Below, one piece after another: positions 1 through 11,243 of a DNA stretch of 64,000 bases; positions within the stretch are counted from its first letter, which is position 1; each line of letters opens with the position of its first letter. The DNA is taken from the NCBI GenBank assembly GCA_009809945.1, contig WTPW01000338.1, positions 196,429 to 260,428 on the forward strand, in the 5' to 3' direction. The position numbers were made by a program, and so were the translations under genes. The notes below the pieces were generated by a model that did not search any database, was not told where the DNA came from, and saw only the letters and a program-made list of their open reading frames with translations. Source of the DNA: Gigaspora margarita. Lineage: Eukaryota; Glomeromycota; Glomeromycetes; Diversisporales; Gigasporaceae.

Positions 1-958
1 TTTTACCCAGCGAATTTTTGTAATTGTTAAAGATCTTTTAATTGTTATATATCATTTAATAAAAAAATAGAAGATCTAATTATAAACAAAAGATCTAATC
101 TGATCTTTTTTGTAGTACAAAATTTGAATATTATTGAACTATTTTGAACTATTTCGAACTACAGATTTACTGATCCAGCTTGGTTTTCTAGTCCTAAAAT
201 ATTTTGAAAGGGGTCCAAAATATTTCATAATATATTTTGAAATATATCAAAATTATTTTCGTAATATTTCAAAAATTTGATATTTCGAAATATTTTGAAA
301 TATATTACATAATATTTTGCTTATATTACGGTTCGTAAAACCTTACGTAAGATTACACTATTATAAATTTGCTGATGAATTAGCAAACTAGTACCTATTA
401 CAGTATTGTATTAGATTATTTCTAAAAGCTATTTCTAAAAAAATATAATACTTTCTAAGTATTTTTTTTAAAAAAAAGGCTTTTAAAACATTTTAAAAGT
501 TTATATTAATTAATTATTTTTTAACAAAAAAAATTGTAACAGTTAAGAAATTTTTAAAAAAGTTTTAAATATGTTTTAAATTGCAAGCTTGTAAACATAG
601 GTCTCAGCAAAATTTTATTCTTTTAGAATTCTCTTAAAAATAAAGTACCAAACAAAAATAAAAATTACTTATTTTTATTAATTTTTTAAATTATTCAATT
701 TTTTTACTAGCAGAAAGAATTTTGAAAGTGATAAATAAAATACTTTTTACTTAAAAAAGATCCTTTATTAAAAAAAATAGTTTTTAATTTATACTAAAAT
801 CAAGTTTGTCCAATTAAAGACAGGATTTTATGTATCCAATTAGAAGATTAGAGCTTTTGTGCATTGGCACTAGAAAATAAAATAATGGCTAGAAATTCTG
901 TTGATCTTATCTGGATCAGCAATTAAATTACTTAAACTGTACCTTACTCTCATACTTA
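1..958. other. AT-rich intergenic DNA, no gene seen
   Basis: No credible open frame or RNA gene is visible. Positions about 185-310 are built from an iterated, partly self-complementary word close to AAATATTTTGAAA on both strands, which suggests a decayed foldback element. The rest is A/T homopolymer-rich spacer. Confidence 0.6.
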
Positions 959-1356
959 CAGTATAGCGCTCCATAAAGTACCTCGTGTTAACCACAAATA
1001 GTACCTTCCGGGAACTGTGTATGGTCAGGATACTATGTTTGGGGTACTATGTTCGGAAATATAGGTTGATCGATCCCGTATAAATATTATAGAAATCTTT
1101 TAAATAAATAAAATTTTTTTAAATATTAAAAAATTAAAGTATACAGTACAATAAAGTAAAATATCTGGATACATATTAGTTTTTCTGGGAGAGATAGATA
1201 TAATATAGTACTCGGGTATAAATAAATTTTAAGGCTGCGTGAACAATATAGTACCCGGGTATGTATCGATCTTCAAGGCCTTTAGACTCATACAATACCC
1301 GGGTACTGATATATGGCGTACTATTTAAGGGAGGCACTTTATGGAGCGCTAAACGG
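959..1356. mobile_element. MITE with TAGCGCTCCATAAAGT ends
   Basis: The left end (from 959) reads CAGTATAGCGCTCCATAAAG. The right end, read on the other strand from 1356, gives CCGTTTAGCGCTCCATAAAG, so about 16-20 bp form a terminal inverted repeat. The roughly 400-bp interior has no frame and holds three related words around TACCCGGGTA (near 1206, 1248 and 1294). A CAGT start suggests a Tc1/pogo type, but the right end is degraded and no clean TA duplication can be proven. Confidence 0.6.
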
Positions 1357-1437
1357 TGCTTCCCATTGATTGATTACTTGATCAATTGATCGAACATGTG
1401 ACCATAAATGGACTGTCACATGTCCGAATCCGAGTTG

Positions 1438-3840
1438 ATTCGAACCAGGGCCACGGAAAATTTTGGATATCAAATTGCAAATTTTAATTTGGATATCAGC
1501 AAAAATTTGGATAAATTTGGATATCGCAAAAAAATTTTTTTCTATTAAAATTTATTATTTGCGTTGATTGAAGTACAACATATTTAACATTTTTAATGAC
1601 TGTTCACTTAAACTCTGTCTATCATCTTCTAAAAGATTATTGTGAACAGAAAAACTTCTTTCAACTGCACAAGAAGAAATAGGTAACCAAATATAAAGCA
1701 ATGCAATATTGCTTAAAATCGGAAGAGTAGAAGCCATTTTTCCCCAAAATTCACCTAAATTACTAAATTCAACTAATGTTAAATCTATATTGCAGTAAAG
1801 ACCCCATTCATATAATAAAGCATCTGAAGGATTGCTTAATTCAGAAATTTGTGCTAAATAATTTTGAATATAATGATTATTAGTTGTCAGCTTAATAAAG
1901 TAAGGATCAATAATTTGTACTGCAACAAAAAGAGGGCGAAACAGATGGCGTAAAAAATATTATCAAATTTTTTGTGTGCTGCAGCAAAAGCTGCTTGAAA
2001 CACGCTATTAAACAAGTATGGTTCAGATCCAAGACTTGTGATACACAAATTTACCTCATTTCCGAAATCATTATTAAATTCACCATGATTAATAAAAGCC
2101 TCAAGTTGCTGAATCCGATTTTCAACGAATGGAATAACAGGATTATTTTCCTGTTGAAAAAAATTGAGGTCTAAAATAAACCTTTCAGCGTAATGGCGAA
2201 TGAATGTCAAATAAATTTGTATTCGTCCACTTTTATCAAATTCGTTAAAAATGTTCACAATTTTTTCAATAGTTTCAGATGATTCGACTTTCTGTTCCTC
2301 CTTATAGAACCCTTGAATAAAATTAAAGTAATCACAAACATAAAATGCAATTTGGAACCAAGTATTCCAACGAGTTACAACAAGTAATGGCACAAATTTC
2401 AAAGAGGGGTTTGATTGTTGACTCAACCCGTGTTGTACTAGATAATTCATATATTGAGACCACGAATCTTTGAATGCGTGAATGTTTTTTTAATATGTGA
2501 TATTAAAACTTTAACCTCATCAAAATGGTCAACTGATATCCATGATTCGCTAAAAAAATTGTACAAAATTAATTATTAAATTATAAAATACTTACAATAA
2601 ATTCGTGTATAATAAATATTAATTTTATAAATAATTTACCTAATTAGATTAATAATATGAGCAGAGCATGTGTTGTGCTTTAACTGAGGCATTACAGGGC
2701 TCAAAGCATCTTTAAAACATTTTTTTACATAAGAGGCCGAATCTGAGACAATTACTTTTGGATAAGTAAAAGGAATGTTCCATTCTGTTAAAAGCCATAA
2801 GATAAGTCCACCCAATGTTGAATAGTTAACGGATTGTAAAAAATCAACTGACACAAGTTTTGTCACTCCACGATAAGAGAATAGTGTATTAACTACACTA
2901 CCCCTTAGCATCTGTTGTTTCATCAACTATGATTGCTACTTGTTTTTCATTAAACAGATGTTGTAAGCTTTCTAAATGTTCTTCAAAAACTTGTGGTAAA
3001 TATGAACGGCGTAAAGTATCAGCCATAGGTATAGTGCCACCTTCATTACAATAAGCACTTAGGAACTCCCAAAATTTGTTGAGTTTTTCCAGTGGTATGT
3101 CCACTTCAACCCATGCTTTAACCAGATTACAAATGAAAATTTTTTTTTTGCCGGCTACTGTTAATGATGATAAAAGACACTGTTGTCTAGTAGGATTTGA
3201 AGATTTCAAGTAAGTTTCATGCTTTCTTTTGTGGACTTTACTGTTTATATGCAAGGTAACGGAGGCTTTATTGTCATAATTGACACTATGGTTGCAAAAA
3301 CGGCACATAAGTTTCCCGGAATCAAAAGTGAAATGCTCCGAAAACTCCTGTGCACGACTATAGGCAGTTACTTTCTTGGTGGGGCTCATTTTTTTTTTTT
3401 TTTTTGGTTCGTTTATTCAAAAAAACATTGTTTCGTAACAGGTTTTTTTTTTTGACACCTTTGTCAAAAACTTGGCGTGAATATAGTAAGTATAAACTCA
3501 ATAATTTTTATCGCGACTGATGTTAAAAATTAATTTTATTATGAAATTTTGGCGCATGTTTTAGGTTAGATTAGGACTCATGTTAGAGTTATTAAATATG
3601 ACTTTAGTAGGTTTAGTAAACCTAAGAGTGCGTTCAAAGAACAAGCCTTTTATTAGTCGGATCACATGTATAAAAGACCTATTATTATTGGGTAGATCAT
3701 GTGTAACCCCAAAAAAATGGCAAAAATTTGGAAAAATTTGGGTTAAACGCAAAAATTTGGAAATCTTGGGATTAAGTGCAAAAATTTGGATTAATTTGGA
3801 AAAATTTGTTTCCAAAATTTTCCGTGGCCCTGATTCGAAC
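1438..3840 (-). mobile_element. Complete hAT DNA transposon with 8-bp target duplication
   Basis: The element spans 1446-3832. Both ends carry a 22-bp identical terminal inverted repeat beginning CAGGGCCACGGAAAATTTTG. It is flanked by a perfect 8-bp duplication ATTCGAAC (1438-1445 and 3833-3840), the hallmark of hAT elements. Sub-terminal DNA repeats short words such as CAAAAATTTGGA, as expected for transposase-binding regions. The minus-strand transposase inside is broken, so this copy is probably immobile unless helped in trans. The right flank resembles a tRNA T-arm. A deletion derivative lies at 59270-59995. Confidence 0.95.
1555..3389 (-). pseudogene. hAT transposase, frameshifted
   Basis: This would catalyse cut-and-paste transposition of the surrounding element. 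Reading down the minus strand: an N-terminal BED-type zinc finger (CRFC with a later HINSKVH, about 3320-3220), the first catalytic Asp in VDETTDA (about 2910), the second in VSDSASYVKK (about 2745), the CxxH motif TCSAH (about 2660), RWNTW (about 2370), and a C-terminal dimerisation domain with SCAVERSFS (about 1670). These match hAT transposases in order and spacing. The frame breaks near 2905-2926 and again near 2480. A plausible GT-AG intron lies at 2639-2550. The C-terminal part (about 1900-1555) runs on from the 1887-2450 segment with another frame change near 1900. The catalytic residues survive, so decay is recent. Confidence 0.9.
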
Positions 3841-4194
3841 CTCGATGCTTACGTATCGAGCAGACTTTATTGTTATAAAAAATAATCATCGCTAATAAAA
3901 AAATCGATTTTAAAATTTTCTGGGCTACTTTTACTTGTCTTTTCTTGTTTTTTATTTTTTAATTTTTTTTTAATTTTTTATTATACGTGGGTATATTTCT
4001 CGCACGCATGGAATGTTTTTTTTCAATATTTCGTAATTTCATATGGCCCGGTTTGTATATTTTGAATTAATTTTATTAATAATAATGAATTGAATCAAAT
4101 GGCATGATTTAATTAATTATTATGTTGATAGCGAAAAAATCGACCAATTAATTTTCGAGGAAATAAGATATAACAGGTATTAAATCAGGTATTT
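3841..4194. other. Intergenic, no feature recognised
   Basis: AT-rich spacer between the hAT element and the tandem repeat. No coding potential is seen. The first 30 bases resemble the variable arm and part of the anticodon arm of a class II tRNA but do not complete one. Confidence 0.5.
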
Positions 4195-4378
4195 TAATAA
4201 CGTACGATCTCTTATTGAAATTTTTTTGACATAAAAAGCAAATAATTTTAATTAATAACGTATGATCTTCTTATAGAATTTTTTTTTACATACGTAAAAG
4301 CGAAATAATTTAATTTAATAACGTAAGATTTTCTTATATGATTTTCTTATAGAAATTTTTTTACATAAAAACGAAATC
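4195..4378. repeat. Three-copy ~60-bp imperfect tandem repeat
   Basis: Three successive units share the order AACGTAnGATCTTCTTATAG, then an A/T run, ACATAAAAGCGAAATAATTT and TAATTTAATAACGTA. The third unit contains an internal duplication of TTTTCTTATA. No open frame crosses it. It lies about 500 bp upstream of the kinase-TPR remnant and may be a small satellite. Confidence 0.7.
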
Positions 4379-4861
4379 GGTATCATTCGATCTTCAATAT
4401 AGTATTGAATTTATTAAATCATTTGTAATAACAACGCCATAATGTCAATCATTTTTGGCGTAAAAAAAAAAAGTCCTTATGAATCACCTTTATTTTTGTT
4501 CCATGCTTCCCAAATGACAAAATTATGTTAGAAATGATTCTTACTCACTTACTCATTTACTTACTCACTCCACTTGCTCTACTCGCACATTAGTGAGAAA
4601 ATCCTTAAAAACGTTATTTCCCGTGTAATGAAGCCATACCGAATCAAGAAATAAGATAACATAAAAAAAAATATCTATAAAAATTTGAGATCTTCATACC
4701 AAACCATATTAATCACAATGTGGTGAGACAATACTTATTAAAATCATATCGCATGATTTGAAATAAATTTTGGATGTGAAATTTACCTGGTTTATAATAG
4801 CTGCTATATCCATAAAGTACGTTATAATTTTGTATGTATAATAATTAAATATAATTCTTCT

Positions 4862-6600
4862 AATATATATAGTCTTGGTTACTTTTTTGAGAGTTATCAA
4901 GTGGTATACCCCCTTTTAAAAATGAATCTTTATCACGATGCTTGGAACGGTGATCCAAATTTACATCCTAGCATAGCTGAAATCCGTAATAGATTAAATA
5001 ATATGCAAATGGTTCCAATCTCTCATGGTGAACAAGGTATACTATAGATATTTCGAGTTATGATTATCCAGGCAATATTTATAAAGATACTTCTATAGGT
5101 ATTTCGAGTGATGATAACAGTAATAGTTCTAATCAAGACATAAATTCAACAGATTTTATATTGATTAATAATTAGAATTAAAATTATAAACTTTACTTTT
5201 TTTTTATTAATAACTTATTTACTTTAACAGAACAACAATTTAATCAATCGCAAGGAAATCCAATCGAAAATCAAAGTAATGCGGATATATTAAGAAATCA
5301 TGGAATAGAATGCTATAAACTAGGAAGACATGACGAAGCACTGGTGTTTTTAACTCAATCATTGAAAATTGACCCAAATAATGCAAAAGCATTAAGTTAT
5401 CGGGGAGCGACTTATCTTATGATGGGCAGATATGAAAAATCGCTAATAGATTTAAATAAATCATTAGAAATTAATTCAAATAATGCATTCACATTAGCAA
5501 GCCGTGGTGTAACTTATCTTGAAATGAAAAGATATGAAGAATCACTAACAGATTTAAATAAATCATTAGAAATTAATCCAAATAATCCATTGGTATTAGG
5601 CAATCGTGGGGTAACATATCATATGATGAACAAATATGAAGAATCACTAGCAGATTTAAATAAATCATTAGAACTTGATCCAGATAATGCAACTACATTA
5701 TCAAACCGTGGAGAAACTTATCGTTTAATGAGCCGATATGAAGAGTCGTTATTAGATTTAACTAGATCATTAGAAATTGATCCAAATAATGCAATTACAT
5801 TATCAAGTCGGGGAGAAACTTATCGTTTAATGGATAGATGGCAAGAATCATTAGCAGATTTAAATAAGTCATTAGAAATCAATCCTAATAATGCAATTGC
5901 ATTAGCAAACCGTGGAGCAACATATTTCATGATAAACAGATATGAAGAATCGCTAGGAGATTTAAATAAATCATTAGCAATCAATCCAAATAATGCATTT
6001 GCATTAGCAGATCGTGGAGCAATTTATTATATGATGAACAGATACGAAGAATCACTAGAAGATTTCAATAAATCATTAGAAATTGATCCAAATGATGCAA
6101 TTACATTAGCAGACCGTGGAAAAACTAATAGAATGATAAACAATACGAAGAATCACTGACAGATTTAAATAAATCATTAGAAATTGATCCAAATAATGCA
6201 GATACATTAAGATATCGTGGAATAACTTATCGTATTATGGAAAGATACGAAGAATCACTAACAGATTTAAATAAATCATTAAAAATTAGTCCAAACAATG
6301 TGATTACATTATCGAACCGTGGTAAAACCTATCACTTAATGGATAGATACAATGAATCGCTGGCAGATTTAAATAAATCATTAGAAATTGATCCAAATAA
6401 TGCAATAGCGTTAAGAAATCGTGGAGAAACTTATGGGATGATGGATAGATACGAAGAAGCACTAGTAGATTTAAATAAGTCACTAGAATTAATCAAAACA
6501 ATGCATTCTCATTAAAATGCCGTGAAAATTTTTTATGCGATAACAGATGGGAATCATTATTAACAGGCTTATGACAAATAGAACATTAGGAACATTAGCA
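4862..6600 (+). pseudogene. Tyrosine-kinase-like / TPR fusion gene, decayed
   Basis: The 5' part is the end of a kinase C-lobe. IYSLG and then ELSSGIPPFKN (subdomain IX, about 4868-4920) are readable in two frames. They are followed directly by NLYHDAWNGDPNLHPSIAEI (4925 on), the last kinase helix, so the piece between is deleted. A frameshift follows near 5040. An intron 3' end TTTAACAG (5223-5230) is present, but its GT donor is lost. Then come about twelve 34-residue TPR units (5260-6560), each ending near LADLNKSLEI-DPNNA. Frameshifts lie near 6138 and 6490. TPRs form protein-binding superhelices, and kinase-TPR fusions are common in Glomeromycotina. The units are nearly identical, which suggests recent array growth before or during decay. 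Confidence 0.85.
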
Positions 6601-6739
6601 AATAGTTGATGAACCTATCGATGAACCTATCGAAGGATGAACATATTCTTAATATGCTGTGGAATAATTTACCAGAATTTAAACCATTAATTAAAAATTG
6701 ATTTAAGCCATGAAGAAACTTGTCAATATGAATTCATTG

Positions 6740-6925
6740 GCTTGCGGTTCCATACTCAGTTTCAAGGTCTGGACTGGGCCGTTTTTGGAGCCGATGCTTT
6801 ATTAGTAGATCCGGAGCCGAGCCGTTATTCAGCTATTTGGCTCGCAGCTTGGCTCAAGCTGTTCGCAATACTAGCAGCCAGGATGTTTTGGTTTACATCA
6901 GGATTTCTTAGTGCACATGTTTAAT
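6740..6925 (+). other. GC-rich block of unknown origin
   Basis: About 150 bp are far richer in G+C than the surroundings, with repeated GGAGCCGA and GGCTCGCAGCTTGGCTCAAG words. A 60-codon frame is open, but the composition looks like a transposon fragment rather than a gene. It abuts the 3' end of the TPR remnant. Confidence 0.35.
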
Positions 6926-7113
6926 TTTTATTTTTGCTAAAAATTTTTCTCCCTTTCTCTTCTGTAAATATGAAAAATAACATTAAATTAAGTTTCAATT
7001 TCAAATAACCTAATTATAATTAGTATTTTACATACAAGTTTATTTGTAATAAAATTTGTAAATTTAGATTTTGCACAACTGCCTTCCGTTATATAAACAG
7101 CAATTATTCCTTG

Positions 7114-7295
7114 TACAGTCAATCCTTTCTAAGTGCACAACCCTGTGTCTACATTTTAACAGCATGCATATAAAGAATATGTAATTAGAAAAATTGCATT
7201 TATAGAGGTCAAGTATATATTTAGGCCAGAACTTGAATGTGCATTTAGAGAAGGTTTGCACCTATAGAAAGAGCACTTAGAAAGGTCTTACTGTA
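7114..7295. mobile_element. pogo/Fot1-type MITE, TACAGTCAATCCTTTCTAAG ends
   Basis: The left end TACAGTCAATCCTTTCTAAG and the right end, read as TACAGTAAGACCTTTCTAAG on the other strand, match at most of 24 positions with a TA at each edge. CAGT plus a CTnTAAGT-like core is typical of pogo/Tigger/Fot1 elements. It is about 180 bp with no transposase. Confidence 0.75.
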
Positions 7296-8822
7296 ATTAG
7301 AAATATGCATTTATAGAGGTCAAGTATATAGTTGGACCAGAACTTGAGTGTGCATTTAAAGAGAGAGTATACTTATAGAGTTTGCATTTTGAAAAGTCTG
7401 ACTATTATAACAAAGCAGAATAAATTGTATAGTCAAATCTTTCTAATTGCATATTTAGTTCTGGCCCAAATACACACTCTTTTTAAATGCACATTCAAGT
7501 TCTGGCCCAAATATAAACTTGGCCCCTATTCCTTAAACTATAATTTTTAGTAGGCAAATTTGCCCATTAAAATTTTTGGATGAAAATAGAACATACTAAT
7601 AAACTTTTTATAAAAATTTTGATTCTAATTGGCTATAGTTATTTCAAAATCTCAAGCTATGTATCACACTCAATAACCACAGTATAGCATATTTAAAGTG
7701 ATCCAAATAAAGGATATAAATTCACGCAATGTGTACAAAATATGTTATCTTACCTGAATTTTTAAGTCACCTTATCTTCCTAGCATTATTCCAAAAATCA
7801 ACTCTGTGAAGTTGGCTGTGATGAATTTTTGATAACTTTAATGCTATATTATAAAAGGGGCCTCTATGTAATAATTATTAAGATACTTTATAATTTTCAT
7901 GTACAAGTATCTATTTTTACTATTAAATTTAACTATTAAGATCATATTAAAATTAATTCTACTTAGATGATTTTGGAATAAGTTTTACAACATAATAATT
8001 ATATAACAACTAGTACATAGTGTACTTTTATTCTAGCTTAGAGAATAGCTTAATAAAATTTTAAGAATTTTACAAAAATAGATCAAAAAAGTTTACTATA
8101 TTCTATCATTAATAAGCACTCTTTTTTTAAACTTTAAATTAAGATATCTTGATAACTATCTAATCAAATTTAATATAAATTTTTAACTTAAATTTTATAA
8201 ATCTATAAAATTTAAATAATAAATTTTTATTAAATTTAATTAGATAGTTGTCAAGATATTTGAGTTTAAAAATTTCAAAAAAAGAGGATAAACTTATTCA
8301 TGATACAATACAGTAAATAGGCAATTTGCCCATATTGCAGTTTAAGGAATAAATGCAATTTTTATTATTCTCAAATGCATACTGTTAAAATGTAAACCAA
8401 GAGTATGCACTTAGAGAGGTTTGGCTATTTATACTTGATCTCTATAAATGCACTTTTTCATATTATTCTCTAAATGCATGTGTTAGAATATATACCCAAG
8501 GGCATGCATTTAAAGAGAATTAACTGTATTCTCTAAATGAGTCAACCTCTTTAAGTGCATACTCTTGGGTTTAAATTTTAATAGTATGCATTTGAAAAAT
8601 AAAAAAGTTCATTTGTAGAAGTCAAATACTGTATATATTTGGATCAAAACTTTAGTATGCATTTAGAAAGTATGTGTACTAAAAGGGTGCACTTAGAGAG
8701 ATCTGACTGTAATAAAAAAGTACATTTATAGAGATCAAATATATATTTTGAACAGAATTTGCATGTTTATTTAAAGAATATATGCACTTATAGAAGACAC
8801 ACTTAGAGAAATCTAACTGTAT
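7296..8822. mobile_element. Nested cluster of related pogo-type MITEs
   Basis: The words TGCATTTATAGAGGTCAA, TGCACTTAGAGAGGT and GACTGTA recur on both strands at 7300-7500 and 8380-8822, showing three or more broken copies of the preceding family. A different foldback element (7527-8354) is inserted in the middle. The last copy ends in AATCTAACTGTA at 8822. Confidence 0.65.
7527..8354. mobile_element. ~830-bp foldback element nested in the MITE cluster
   Basis: The left end contains ATTCCTTAAACTATAATTTT and AGGCAAATTTGCCCA. The right end carries the same words inverted (TGGGCAAATTGCC, GCAGTTTAAGGAAT). The interior (8090-8317) is itself an inverted repeat centred near 8205. No coding potential. 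It interrupts a TACAGTCA-type MITE, so it is the younger insertion. Confidence 0.6.
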
Positions 8823-9369
8823 ATTGTGTTTATATAGTTATGCAATTTTTTTTTACTATCTGGGTATTAATTTATATTATCATATTATAGATATTTATTT
8901 TTTGCAGACTTTTTAATAAATGCTAATTGTTCTAGTTAATAATACATTCTAATACATGCTATAAAAGCACTTTTATACAAGCTTATTTTTTTTCTTTAGC
9001 TGCTTTAAAAACTAAATTAAAAAAAATAATATTAGTAATAATAATATCTATAATTGTCTTATTAATAAAATAGGCTAACCTTTTTCTAAATAATGCTAAA
9101 GTATACCAAGACCTCTATAATACCCTATAAGAAATTGCAGTATTGGTTAATACTGCAATACACAAAAATGTTTGGATATAGTACTATATAATCTTGCAAA
9201 TAAATATATATATAACAATGCATATCATAAAAAGTACAGATGCCATGCAATCATGCATGGTCTAATATGCAATTTTATGTATTTTCTTGTATATTATCTC
9301 ATGCATATTTATATAAAGTAACATGTAATAATGTATATCTATACATGTATTTATATATATCATGCCATA
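8823..9369. other. AT-rich spacer
   Basis: No gene or recognisable element. A short imperfect repeat of AATACTGCAATA lies near 9140-9160, and several ATATAT tracts are present. Confidence 0.5.
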
Positions 9370-9555
9370 TACAGTCGTCCTCCTCTATAATTACTCAGTT
9401 TGTTTTACACAAAAAATATGTGCTTATAAAGATTTTACTATGATATACTTATATAAAAGTATTTTTATAAGTTTATTAATAAAATTTTCAAAATTTAATA
9501 TGATTATATAGGATTTGTAATTATAAAAGAGGTGATTATAGAGGAGTACGACTGT
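9370..9555. mobile_element. pogo-type MITE, TACAGTCGTCCTCCTCTATA ends
   Basis: The 25-bp termini are inverted with about two mismatches: TACAGTCGTCCTCCTCTATA on the left, TACAGTCGTACTCCTCTATA read from the right. TA is present at both edges. It is 186 bp with no open frame, and close to the larger element at 30661-31847. Confidence 0.85.
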
Positions 9556-9821
9556 AGTTTGTATAAAACAGGTATAATAATATGCATTTTTATCATAATT
9601 TATTAACTGGATTTTATAATTTAAATACTTTAATTTATTAAGTTACAAAGAAATATATAATGAACCTTAATTGATATACTAAATAGAAAAATATTTCTAA
9701 TTGATAAAACTGCTAATTTAAAAGTAATCTAGCAACTAACAATATTAGAAAAATATAAACTAAAGAATAATATCAAAATAAAAGTTCAAAACTACAACTA
9801 TCTAAAAAATAACTACTCAGA

Positions 9822-10440
9822 CCTGTGGGTTGATAGTGCAAGTAGTTAGCACTCTGAGGTTGCATTTGCAAGGTCACTGGTTCAAGTCAAATGGGAGGCA
9901 AAAACTATGCTAGAACTACGAATAAAGAAGCAGGCTGAGTAACATAGCCACTTTAGTTACACAATACCAGAAAAGGAAAAATCTAACATAAAAGGTATCA
10001 AAAATAGGAGATACTACATAAAGAAAAAATAAGAAAGTCGTACTATTCTAATGAAAGAAAGGGATTGCAGAATCCAAACTTAGAAGGACCTGCTCCTATC
10101 CAAAATAGAAGGAAGACTAAAACTTCTAGAAGGCTAGTATGGTAACTTTGAGAAGATTAGAACAGAAGGAAGCCCCAGATTAGGGCACAGAACAGACTAC
10201 TAAGAACTGGATTAAAGGCTACTTTGAGTAAGGAACATATGGGTGTTAGTACTGATATTGTAGGTTGGAAAGGTTCTCTGTAGACCAAATATAAAGCGGG
10301 AGACCAGGAAAACTACAAGAAGCTAAAACTGATAACACTACTGGACGGGTATGGTAACAAATAATGGTATATCCAAAGACTGAGTATAAAATATAGAAAA
10401 TACAGATAGCCTATAAGTAGTTAAAATAAAATCAGTATAG
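9822..10440 (+). mobile_element. tRNA-derived SINE, copy 1
   Basis: The head starts CCTGTGGGTTGATAGTGCAA. It has a weak A box (TAGTGCAAGTAG) and a good B box (GGTTCAAGTC, about 9880-9889), the internal pol III promoter arrangement of a tRNA gene. It lacks a tRNA fold, so it is a SINE head. The body to about 10400 is richer in G+C than its flanks. It shares ordered words with the 18.3-kb copy, including TATAAAGCGG matching TATAAGCGG, then AAAACTGA. Confidence 0.7.
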
Positions 10441-10829
10441 AAATTATATATAAAGGCTAATCATAGCTAGAATTAAATAGTTAATAAAGTAAAATCCCTG
10501 CAGTGTTTAGGAATACCTGGCCAAAGTGATGAAAGGTTGCTTAGATGCAAATTAAAAAAAAAACTACTCTAGTAACAACTCCAATAGTAACAACTTTAAC
10601 AATAATATCTCAAAAGTAATACTAAAAATTAAAAGTAAAATGCAGCAATATACAGAAAGTAAAAGGATTTCTAAAAAGCAATTATTTAAATTAATAAGAA
10701 AATAAAAAGTAGATAAGTTAATAAAAACAGAAAAAATAAAATTAAAAAAAAAAGTAAAATAAAAGTAGAAACAAAAATCAAAAAAACAAAGTCACAATAC
10801 CTTTAAGCACAACAAAAAAAGAGTACCAG
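10441..10829. other. A-rich spacer after the SINE
   Basis: Long A-rich tracts with AAATAAAAGTA repeats and no coding signal. These may be the decayed tail of the SINE or simple-sequence expansion. Confidence 0.45.
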
Positions 10830-10890
10830 GATGTAGATGAGATTTTCTGGGTCACATAAAAATCTGACCTGTGATCAAGATCATTCTTCC

Positions 10891-11243
10891 TACAGTACTG
10901 GACAGTAAAAGACATCCACTCATTATTAGTAAAACTTTAAATTGTTATAACTTTTTTAAAAAAAATTAAATCAAAAAACCCTCTAACAAATTAATAGATT
11001 TTTAGATAAACTACATTTCTGTCAGAGAAATTTTTCTTATTTTTAATTTTAAGAAAGTTATAAGGCATTAAAGTTTATATGAGTTCAAAAAATTGGTGTT
11101 TAATATAGAAAAAAAACATATATAGGTTTTTAGCCAATCAAAATCGATTGCACAAAAATTAGCCAATCAGAATTAATTATGTAAGCATCCAAAATTGGTG
11201 CCTATATATATAGATTGGATATCTTTTACTGTTCCGTATTGTA
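10891..11243. mobile_element. MITE with TACAGTACTGGACAGTAAAA ends
   Basis: Left TACAGTACTGGACAGTAAAA and right, read inverted, TACAATACGGAACAGTAAAA form a ~28-bp terminal repeat with TA edges. It is 353 bp, non-coding, and inserted in the left arm of the 4-kb inverted repeat. Confidence 0.75.

Noticed and set aside
3833..3880. Possible tRNA gene on the minus strand (GGTTCGAATC T-loop, class II-like variable arm)
   Set aside because: No acceptor stem, D-arm or 5' half of the anticodon stem can be found on either side of the hAT insertion; kept only as a target-site observation.
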